Below are positions 1-6,684 of a DNA stretch of 35,795 bases, one piece after another. How positions within the stretch are numbered: the stretch's first letter is position 1; each line of letters opens with the position of its first letter. Under the pieces are notes generated by a model, which was not told the DNA's origin, did not search any database, and worked only from the letters and a program-made list of their open reading frames with translations. The DNA comes from Oscillospiraceae bacterium (GTDB taxonomy: Bacteria; Bacillota; Clostridia; Oscillospirales; Acutalibacteraceae), in contig SVOD01000005.1 in NCBI GenBank assembly GCA_015066575.1, forward strand, positions 1 through 35,795, given 5' to 3'. The position numbers were made by a program, and so were the translations under genes.

Positions 1-63
1 TAATCGGGTGCGGGTGTCCCGCCCATTCGCTAATATGCCAATATGCTAACTGCTAATAGGCTT

Positions 64-109
64 CAAATAAGGATTTGCGCGCTCGGAGAGCGCGACAAAT
101 CCTTATTTG
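64..109. repeat. Inverted repeat CAAATAAGGATTTG-CGCGCTC-GGA-GAGCGCG-A-CAAATCCTTATTTG (copy A of an IR family)
   Basis: Direct reading: 14-bp outer arms plus 7-bp inner arms, 3-nt loop, 1-nt bulge; overlaps the stop codon of the cupin ORF. Confidence 0.9.
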
Positions 110-453
110 TAGAGAAGCACCGTTGCGATAACCTCTGTGGTTTCTTCGCTGCGGTTGGCAATTGAGTGCGTTTGCCCGCCAAGGCAAATCGCGCTGTCGC
201 CTTCGTTGAGCGTGACCCACTGACCGTCGTCATAATAGGCGGCGGTACCTTTGGAAATGTAAAAGATTTCTTCTTCATCCACATGAGTGTGTTCACCGAT
301 AGAGCAGCCCGGCTCCAATATTATTTTTGCCAGCAGGCGGCATTTGCCGCCGATTTCTTCTTTTTCGGCGTAGTGAATGATTTTGGCGGTGCCGTCACCG
401 CCCTTCATATGCTCATTGTAAACAATTCTCAAGTCTTCTTTTCTTTTAATCAT
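103..453 (-). CDS. Small cupin-domain protein
   Basis: 116-aa ORF with cupin-like segments GCSIGEHTHVDEEEIFYISKGTAAYYDDG and GDSAICLGGQTHSIANRSEE. Confidence 0.8.
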   Translation of the reverse strand: MIKRKEDLRIVYNEHMKGGDGTAKIIHYAEKEEIGGKCRLLAKIILEPGCSIGEHTHVDEEEIFYISKGTAAYYDDGQWVTLNEGDSAICLGGQTHSIANRSEETTEVIATVLLYK

Positions 454-536
454 GGGAAAACCTCTTTCAATATTATTTTATTACTTTATCATCGTAACAC
501 CTTTGGAAAGCGTTTGCAAGGGGAGAAAAGAGAAAA

Positions 537-559
537 GCAGCCATTTGGCTGCTTTTTTG
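537..559 (-). terminator. Rho-independent terminator downstream of tRNA-Arg
   Basis: Hairpin AGCAGCC-att-GGCTGCT with T-rich tracts on both sides. Confidence 0.65.
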
Positions 560-632
560 GCACCCCCAGTAGGAATCGAACCTACAACTAATCCTTAGGA
601 GGGACTTGTTATATCCATTTAACTATGGGGGC
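558..632 (-). tRNA. tRNA-Arg (anticodon CCU), CCA encoded
   Basis: Reverse complement GCCCCCATAGTTAAATGGATATAACAAGTCCCTCCTAAGGATTAGTTGTAGGTTCGATTCCTACTGGGGGTGCCA folds as a cloverleaf; anticodon loop CTCCTAA; T-loop GGTTCGATTCC. Confidence 0.93.
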
Positions 633-828
633 AAATCAATATTTAAGAAAAGAACTTATCTATCAGATAAACCTTATCAAGGGACTTGTTTAGCCGAGCA
701 ACCGAAGGTTGCGAACGCCAAGGTTCTGAGCCAAAGGCTCAGGTTCTTATATCCATTTAACTATGGGGGCAAATCAATATTTAAGAAAAGAACTTATCTA
801 TCAGACAAACCTTATCAAGGGACTTGTT
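601..828. repeat. 80-bp tandem duplication of the tRNA-Arg 5' half plus its upstream flank (601-680 and 681-818, then a 10-bp partial third copy at 819-828); second copy interrupted by 58 bp
   Basis: Direct alignment: gggacttgtt/atatccatttaactatgggggcaaatcaatatttaagaaaagaacttatctatcaga(t/c)aaaccttatcaa occurs twice, and the length difference is exactly 58 bp. Confidence 0.95.
691..748. mobile_element. 58-bp double-hairpin insertion element, copy 1
   Basis: Empty site present in the adjacent 80-bp copy; hairpins GCAACC-GAA-GGTTGC and CTGAGCC-AAA-GGCTCAG; flanked by TT; second copy at 35079-35136. Confidence 0.75.
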
Positions 829-995
829 CCTAAATATAATTTGCGAAAGTTATTGTAACCCATTCGCGCCCAAAAGTCAACGAAAAAAGGCAGTGAATAA
901 ACATCCCCAAACCTGCCGATACTGCCTGCACAGGGAAAAAGAGGCAACAAAATATAGTAAGGTTCGGTTCCTTTTACCCTAAAGGAGGCTTTGTA

Positions 996-1634
996 ATGAC
1001 ATTGTGTTTACCTTATACGCAGGCGGATGCGCAGCTCTACCGCTGCTTGCTGCACGACTTGAAATTAGAGCATATTCTGGCGCCCGTGGCGGGGAAATAT
1101 ACGCGGCAGGCGGGTAAAACCTTGGCAGAGAATATGCTGTGCGAGGGCTTGCAGGATTTGCTCGGGTCGCTTTATGAGTGCTATTTTTTAGGCGCAGATA
1201 CGGCGGTGGTAGCGCTGCCGTGCGCGCACTGCGAGCGTGCGCGGGTCAAAGAGCTTTTGGAAGACAGTTTGCAACGCAGCGCAGTGCCGATGCGTCTGTT
1301 TGTGCCTGCAGCGAAGGAAAAAGAAAATCGGGAATTCTTTGCTTTTCTGCACCGCGAAAGCCGTGTATCTCTCTTTTTGTTTTTGGAAGCCAAGCGCCAT
1401 TTTTACGAGTGCCGGCAGCTGTTGGAAAGCTTTGGGCGGGCGCGCGAAAAAGCGCTGCTCAAAAAGGAGTACAAGGGCTATATCGACAAGGTTCAGGCAC
1501 AGGTGGATAAAGCGGGCTCACTGCTTGAACTTAAAATCACGCTTGCCGCATTTGAAAAGAAGGCAAATCGGCTGTTTGCCCCTGCCGAAAACGGCGTTAA
1601 AAGCCCGATTCTGCGGCGGAAAGCGACATATTAA
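996..1634 (+). CDS. Conserved-looking hypothetical protein
   Basis: 212-aa ORF after an aaaggagg RBS; no family recognised. Confidence 0.6.
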   Translation: MTLCLPYTQADAQLYRCLLHDLKLEHILAPVAGKYTRQAGKTLAENMLCEGLQDLLGSLYECYFLGADTAVVALPCAHCERARVKELLEDSLQRSAVPMRLFVPAAKEKENREFFAFLHRESRVSLFLFLEAKRHFYECRQLLESFGRAREKALLKKEYKGYIDKVQAQVDKAGSLLELKITLAAFEKKANRLFAPAENGVKSPILRRKATY

Positions 1635-1664
1635 GAAAAATTTTTTCAAAATCAAAAAAAGTGG

Positions 1665-1693
1665 TTGACAAACCGTTATGCTTGATGTATAAT
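1665..1693 (+). promoter_or_regulatory. Consensus sigma-70/SigA promoter for 5S rRNA
   Basis: TTGACA (1665-1670), 17-bp spacer, TATAAT (1688-1693). Confidence 0.85.
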
Positions 1694-1710
1694 ACTCAAG
1701 CATTCAAAAG

Positions 1711-1829
1711 TTGGTGTTGATTGCGGAGAGGGTCCACCCGTTCTCATTCCGAACACGGTAGTTAAGCTCTTTCGCGCCGACAATACTTGGCTGGCGACGG
1801 CCCGGGAAAATAGGTAATGCCAACATCAA
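1711..1829 (+). rRNA. rrf: 5S ribosomal RNA
   Basis: Terminal stem TTGGTGTTG/CAACATCAA; conserved core CCACCCGTTCTCATTCCGAACACGGTAGTTAAGC; ~119 nt. Confidence 0.93.
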
Positions 1830-1853
1830 ATGTATGGGGAGTCATCCAATAGG

Positions 1854-1892
1854 GTGGCTTTTCTTTTTTTCGCAGAAAAAAAGAAAAGCCAC
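1854..1892 (+). terminator. Terminator after 5S rRNA
   Basis: GTGGCTTTTCTTTTTTT-cgcag-AAAAAAAGAAAAGCCAC long inverted repeat. Confidence 0.6.
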
Positions 1893-1918
1893 GCAGAGCA
1901 AAATGGGCTTTGCTCTGC

Positions 1919-2012
1919 AATTCGGAATTCGGAGTGCGGAATTCGGAATTAAAGGTGGCAAGGCACAGCCTTGCAACTGAAAGCAGAACACAGAACACTG
2001 AACCCGCAACCT
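1919..2012. repeat. Period-7 degenerate repeat arrays flanking a GCAAGGC-ACA-GCCTTGC hairpin (composite copy 1)
   Basis: aattcgg/aattcgg/agtgcgg/aattcgg, then GGTG plus hairpin (1958-1974), then agcagaa/cacagaa/cactgaa/cccgcaa. Confidence 0.85.
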
Positions 2013-2072
2013 AGGGTTTGGCACCGCCAAATCCTTAGTTGCAAAAGCGCGCAATCATGTTATAATGAAATC

Positions 2073-3272
2073 ATGAAAACGATATTAGAGATTTACAAAA
2101 TAGGCAGAGGACCTTCGTCCTCCCACACTATCGGACCGGAGCGCGCCGTGCGGTTGTTTTTGCAAAAATACCCGGCGACCGAGTCGGCGATTGTGACGCT
2201 CTATGGCTCTTTGGCGAAAACCGGCAAAGGGCACATGACCGATAAAGTCATTCGCGAAACCTTCGGCGCGGTAGAGTGCGAGGTGGTGTTTGACACCAAA
2301 ACCGTGCTGCCTACCCACCCGAACACGCTGCGCATTGTCGGCTTTTCCGGTGGTAAAGAGTGTGCCCGCGCCGAGGTGCAGAGCATCGGCGGCGGAGACA
2401 TCCTCTTTGACGGGGAACAGACCGCAGACCTGCCCGACATTTATGAGCACAGCACCTTTTCGCAAATCAAAACCGCCTGCACCCTGCAGGAAATCGGGTT
2501 GTGGGAATATATTGTGCAACGCGAAGGCGCCGACCTTGAAGAGGCGTTGGAGCTTGTTTGGGAACAGATGAAGCGCAGTATTGCCGAAGGGCTTGCCAAC
2601 GAGGGCACGATTCCCGGACCGCTGGCGCTGCAGCGCAAAGCGGCGTATTTGCTGCGCCAAAAGAAGGATGACGAGAGCAAAGAAACCCGCGAAAACCGCT
2701 TGGTGTGCGCCTATGCTTTCGCTGTCGCAGAGCAAAACGCCTGCGCGGGCGAAGTGGTGACGGCGCCGACCTGCGGCGCGGCAGGCGTGCTCGCCAGTGT
2801 GCTGTACTATATGCAGCAGCGCAAAAATCTTTCCGACAACGACATTGTTCGCGCACTCGGTGTTGCGGGACTCATCGGGCAAATCATCAAAACCAATGCC
2901 TCCGTCAGCGGGGCGGAGTGCGGCTGCCAGGCGGAAATCGGTTCTGCCTGCTCTATGGCGGCGGCAGCACTCAGTCAGCTGCGCTCGATGGATATTGACC
3001 AAACCGAGTATGCTGCCGAAATTGCGATGGAGCACCACCTGGGACTGACCTGTGACCCGGTCGGCGGGCTGGTGCAAATTCCCTGTATTGAGCGCAACGC
3101 GGTGGCGGCAATGCGCGCCATTAATGCGGTCAAATTAGCCTCCCTTTTACAAGGCACGCGGCGCATCAGCTTCGATGCGGTGGTGGAAACCATGTACCGC
3201 ACCGGAATGGATATGAACGCCCGCTACCGCGAAACCGCGGAGGGCGGTTTGGCAAGCATTAAAGGCTTATAA
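2073..3272 (+). CDS. sdaA: L-serine ammonia-lyase, single-chain (beta+alpha) type
   Basis: MKTILEIYKIGRGPSSSHTIGPERA; SVSGAECGCQAEIGSACSMAAAALSQL; HHLGLTCDPVGGLVQIPCIERNAVAAMRAINA. Confidence 0.92.
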   Translation: MKTILEIYKIGRGPSSSHTIGPERAVRLFLQKYPATESAIVTLYGSLAKTGKGHMTDKVIRETFGAVECEVVFDTKTVLPTHPNTLRIVGFSGGKECARAEVQSIGGGDILFDGEQTADLPDIYEHSTFSQIKTACTLQEIGLWEYIVQREGADLEEALELVWEQMKRSIAEGLANEGTIPGPLALQRKAAYLLRQKKDDESKETRENRLVCAYAFAVAEQNACAGEVVTAPTCGAAGVLASVLYYMQQRKNLSDNDIVRALGVAGLIGQIIKTNASVSGAECGCQAEIGSACSMAAAALSQLRSMDIDQTEYAAEIAMEHHLGLTCDPVGGLVQIPCIERNAVAAMRAINAVKLASLLQGTRRISFDAVVETMYRTGMDMNARYRETAEGGLASIKGL

Positions 3273-3286
3273 AAAATCTTACTCCA

Positions 3287-3313
3287 AAGACCGGGATATT
3301 TCCGGTCTTTTCT
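3287..3313 (+). terminator. Terminator after serine ammonia-lyase
   Basis: AAGACCGG-gatatt-TCCGGTCTT followed by TTCTTTTG. Confidence 0.75.
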
Positions 3314-3412
3314 TTTGTTTAGACCGCGCGCGGGACACCTATAATAAAATAGTGGAAAAATAGCAAAAGATGTGATACAATGTGTGTAATTTATGAAAAG
3401 ACAGGTGACTGT

Positions 3413-4663
3413 ATGAAATTATCCTTGATTATTCCCTGCTATAATGAAGAAGAATGTGTGGAAAAATTCTTCGAAACGGCAAGCAGTGTTTTTGAGGCAC
3501 AATCTTATAAAACGGAATATATCTTTGTCAACGACGGCAGTGAGGATAAAACTTTATCGCTGCTCAAAAAAATTTATGTGGAAAATCCGCGGGTAAATAT
3601 CATTTCTTTCTCGCGCAATTTCGGCAAAGAGGCGGCGATGTATGCCGGGCTCAAAGCGGCAAAGGGCGAATACATCTGCTTTATTGATGCGGATTTGCAG
3701 CAGCGCCCCGAGCTGGTTGCCAAGATGGTGGAGCTGCTGGAAAAGCACCGCGAGTATGACTGTATCGCGGCGTTTGCCAAAGAGCGAAAAGAGGACAGTT
3801 CTTTTGCACGTTTTGCCAAAAAGAAGTTTTACTCACTCATGACATCTGTCAGCGGGATTGAATTTGTGGGCGGCGCCAGCGATTTTCGTTGCTTCAGGCG
3901 CAATGTGGCAGATGCAATTTTGGAACTGTGCGAGTATCACCGCTTTACCAAGGGTTTATTTGCGTGGGTGGGGTTCAACACCCGCTATGTGCCCTATGAA
4001 ATTCAAGAGCGAGGCGGCGGCGACTCCAAATGGTCACTGGGCAAGCTCTTTTCCTACGCGTTTGACGGATTGGTGGCGTTTTCCACAAAACCTCTGCGCT
4101 GGCCGCTGTATTGCGGTGTCGGCTGCCTGGCATTCGGCATTATCTATACACTTTTCTACCTGTTGTTTAATATCATTCGCAGGCAGCAGCTTTCCGAAGC
4201 GGCAGTGCTCATTTCGCTGCTATTTATTTTCTTCGGACTGACCCTGACGGCGCTGGGCATTCTCGGTGAATATATCGGCAAAATTCATATTCAGGTCAAG
4301 AAGCGACCGGTCTATATTACTTCCGAAAGCTATGCGGCAAAAGAGAGAGAAAAATTTGCGCCGGTGCTGCAGGAAGAATTGGAGCGGGAAGCCGCAGAAC
4401 TCAAAAAGCTTAAGATTAAGCGCGCCAAGTTTAAAGAGATGAAGCGCCAGCAAAGAGTCATGGAGCAGCTTGTGGCGCAACAGCAGATAGAACAGGAAGC
4501 TCTCGAAGCCGAGCAGGAAGCCGAAGCGTTCGAAGAAAAGGTACAAGAAGGCAAAAAGCAAGAGAAGAAAAGGAAAGTCAAAGCCAAGAAACAAAAACCC
4601 CGTTCGGAAGAAGCAGAAGATGCTTACACCACCGGTCCGGAATCCGGATTTGAGGATGAATAG
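3413..4663 (+). CDS. GT2 glycosyltransferase (GtrB/DPM1-like) with two C-terminal TM segments and a long charged tail
   Basis: MKLSLIIPCYNEEECVEKFF, IFVNDGSEDKTL, CFIDADLQQRPELV, GGDSKWSLGKLFSYAFDGLVAFSTKPLR; ATG chosen after the AGGTGA RBS. Confidence 0.9.
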   Translation: MKLSLIIPCYNEEECVEKFFETASSVFEAQSYKTEYIFVNDGSEDKTLSLLKKIYVENPRVNIISFSRNFGKEAAMYAGLKAAKGEYICFIDADLQQRPELVAKMVELLEKHREYDCIAAFAKERKEDSSFARFAKKKFYSLMTSVSGIEFVGGASDFRCFRRNVADAILELCEYHRFTKGLFAWVGFNTRYVPYEIQERGGGDSKWSLGKLFSYAFDGLVAFSTKPLRWPLYCGVGCLAFGIIYTLFYLLFNIIRRQQLSEAAVLISLLFIFFGLTLTALGILGEYIGKIHIQVKKRPVYITSESYAAKEREKFAPVLQEELEREAAELKKLKIKRAKFKEMKRQQRVMEQLVAQQQIEQEALEAEQEAEAFEEKVQEGKKQEKKRKVKAKKQKPRSEEAEDAYTTGPESGFEDE

Positions 4664-4669
4664 AAAAAA

Positions 4670-4696
4670 GGGCTCAACCGCGGTTGAGCCCTTTTT
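4670..4696 (+). terminator. Rho-independent terminator
   Basis: GGGCTCAACCGCGGTTGAGCCC followed by TTTTT. Confidence 0.9.
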
Positions 4697-4720
4697 GATG
4701 CGTGATGAATCATGAAGAGC

Positions 4721-4740
4721 GGCAGGACACCCGCACCCGA
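4721..4740 (-). repeat. Dispersed repeat TCGGGTGCGGGTGTCC(T)GCC
   Basis: Reverse complement of ggcaggacacccgcacccga matches the window start (~4-24) and 34938-34950. Confidence 0.75.
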
Positions 4741-4886
4741 AAAAGTTTTTTATTGTTGGTCTTAAGCGCGGATAACCCCTCGGTTCTACAGTGGAATGAA
4801 AACGGCTTCAGTAACAACAAAGCCGGCGAGCAAGTCGCAAGCCGACATTCATTTTATTTTTACTTTGTGCTCATGCCGCACGGGCA

Positions 4887-5104
4887 CTTACTTTCCTAAG
4901 CGACAGTGAAAGTAAGCAAAGGGTCGCTTAGAACCCTTTCGGTTGGGTTCTAAGGACTCCTTGAAACGACCACGGGGTCTTAAATACTGCTTTCGTTGTT
5001 TTTATCTTAGCTTACATCTTTAAGACCCCTTTGGATTCCCCCCTGAACTACAAAGCAACGGCATTTTCAAACGCTATGCTTGTGAAAATGTGACCCGTTG
5101 CTTT
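4887..5104. ncRNA. Highly structured intergenic block (possible ncRNA or non-coding repeat element)
   Basis: Perfect stems: 4887-4895/4908-4916, 4896-4904/4923-4931 (pseudoknotted with the first), 4928-4936/4945-4953, 4974-4984/5019-5029, and 5052-5069/5083-5104 (18 bp with a bulge). Confidence 0.55.
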
Positions 5105-5189
5105 TTCCCCTTGCGGTATATGCAAAACAAGAGAAAAACAGCAACTAAGAGTGGTTGTGCTATTTTATATACAGTAGAATAGGAAAAAT

Positions 5190-5215
5190 AGGCAGCCGCA
5201 CGGGAGCGGCTGCCT
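5190..5215 (-). terminator. Minus-strand terminator (end of ilvE-rubredoxin transcription)
   Basis: AGGCAGCCGC-acggga-GCGGCTGCCT, followed on the minus strand by ATTTTTCC. Confidence 0.65.
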
Positions 5216-5358
5216 GAAAAAGTGAGAAAAATTAAGTTTTCGGTAGCCCCTTTAGGGGCTCAGCTTGTAGGCTGTCCTTATAGGGTCTGTGCAAACCACC
5301 GGGTGACGAGTGGTACTGATTTTAAAAAAGTGAGGGCGATTTAAAATCGCCCCTTGTT
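5216..5358 (+). ncRNA. Candidate small structured RNA ending at a terminator hairpin
   Basis: Successive hairpins AGCCCC-ttta-GGGGCT, CAGC-ttgtag-GCTG, ACCAC-cgggtgacga-GTGGT, then GGGCGATTTaAAATCGCCC + TTGTTTTTT; strand uncertain; no coding potential. Confidence 0.4.
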
Positions 5359-5364
5359 TTTTGC

Positions 5365-5499
5365 TTATTCTTCCGCGGAAAATTCGTCTTTGCCAACGCC
5401 GCAAAGCGGGCAAACAAAATCATCGCCTAAATCTTCCCATTTTGTGCCTTCTGCCGCTTCGTCATAGACATAGCCGCACACACCGCAAACATATTTCAT
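5365..5499 (-). CDS. Rubredoxin
   Basis: [44 protein letters not shown]: two CxxCG motifs. Confidence 0.95.
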   Translation of the reverse strand: MKYVCGVCGYVYDEAAEGTKWEDLGDDFVCPLCGVGKDEFSAEE

Positions 5500-5519
5500 T
5501 TTTAGTCCTCCGTTTAAAT

Positions 5520-6581
5520 TTAGTTTATTTTGGTAATCCAGCCGAACTTGTCTTCCTTTTTGCCCCACTGGATGCCGGTCAATTCATCATAGAGCCACTG
5601 TGTCAGCTCGCCGATTTTGCCGTCGTTAATGCTGTATTTGACACCGTCATAGGCAATTTCGCCAATCGGGGAAACCACAGCAGCGGTACCGCAGCCCCAC
5701 GCTTCTTCGAGGCTGCCGTCTTTCATCGCGGCAACGAGTTCGTCTACACTCAGTCTTCTCTCTTCTACCGGAATGCCGGCATCTTTAAGAATTTCAATAA
5801 TGCTCTTTCTGGTAATACCGGGCAGAATGGAACCGACCAAGGCGGGCGTGACCACCGTGCCGTTGATTTTAAACATCACATTCATGGCGCCGACTTCTTC
5901 GATGTACTTTCTCTCCACACCGTCAAGCCACAGCACCTGGGAGTAGCCCTGCTGCTCGGCTCTTTCGCCTGCGCGGGTAGAAGCGCCGTAGTTACCGCCG
6001 CACTTGGCTTCGCCTGTGCCGCCGATGACGCAGCGCACATCTTCCTGCTCAATCATAATCTTAACCGGGTTAATGCCTTCGCTGTAGTAGGAAGCCACCG
6101 GAGAAGCGATGATGCAGAAGGTCGCTTCTTTAGAAGCGTGCACGCCGAGCTTCGGGTCAACACCGAACATAAACGGTCTTAAATATAAGCTGGTGCCAAA
6201 GCCGGCGGGAACCCAATCTTTTTCCACTTCCACAAATTTTAAGAGTGCTTCGAGCACGAAGTCTTTATCGAAAAGCGGGAGCGCCATTCTCACTGCCGAG
6301 TTATACATTCTCTGCACATTTTGTTCCGGGCGGAAGAGCTGCACCTGCCCTTCGGCGGTTCTGTAAGCTTTTAAGCCCTCGAAAATTTCGCCGCCGTAGT
6401 GGAGCACCAATGCCGCAGGATGAATGCTGAAGTTTTCAAACGGTACAATGCGGGCATCGTGCCACGCGCCGTCATAATAATCCATTAAAAACATGTGGTC
6501 CGTGAAGACAGACCCGAATGCCACACCGTCAAGATTTCCCAATTTGCCGGGATGTGCGGTTTTTTGAATTTTAATTTCCAT
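5520..6581 (-). CDS. ilvE: Branched-chain-amino-acid aminotransferase
   Basis: [91 protein letters not shown]. Confidence 0.93.
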   Translation of the reverse strand: MEIKIQKTAHPGKLGNLDGVAFGSVFTDHMFLMDYYDGAWHDARIVPFENFSIHPAALVLHYGGEIFEGLKAYRTAEGQVQLFRPEQNVQRMYNSAVRMALPLFDKDFVLEALLKFVEVEKDWVPAGFGTSLYLRPFMFGVDPKLGVHASKEATFCIIASPVASYYSEGINPVKIMIEQEDVRCVIGGTGEAKCGGNYGASTRAGERAEQQGYSQVLWLDGVERKYIEEVGAMNVMFKINGTVVTPALVGSILPGITRKSIIEILKDAGIPVEERRLSVDELVAAMKDGSLEEAWGCGTAAVVSPIGEIAYDGVKYSINDGKIGELTQWLYDELTGIQWGKKEDKFGWITKIN

Positions 6582-6684
6582 TTAGGAAGCCCCCTTTAAT
6601 AGAGAAAATAATTACAGAAAACATTATAAACCTTGGATTTGTATTTGTAAAGAAGAAGTTTGCGCAGCACGCTGCGCAAACTAT

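Noticed and set aside
166-591. 141-aa plus-strand ORF antisense to the cupin gene and tRNA
   Set aside because: Overlaps a convincing cupin CDS and the tRNA on the other strand.
606-833. 75-aa ORF with repeated YPFNYGGKSIFKKRTYLSDKPYQGTC
   Set aside because: It is the translation of the tandem tRNA-flank duplication, not a protein.
2085-3077. 330-aa minus-strand ORF
   Set aside because: Shadow ORF of sdaA, whose sense product has clear family motifs.
4702-4899. 65-aa ORF in the 4.7-5.1 kb spacer
   Set aside because: No RBS, runs into the structured stem block; likely non-coding.
5281-5330. Resemblance of gcaaaccaccgggtgacgagtggt to a c-di-GMP (GEMM) riboswitch fragment
   Set aside because: The overall fold and the rest of the consensus do not match, so left as unassigned RNA.
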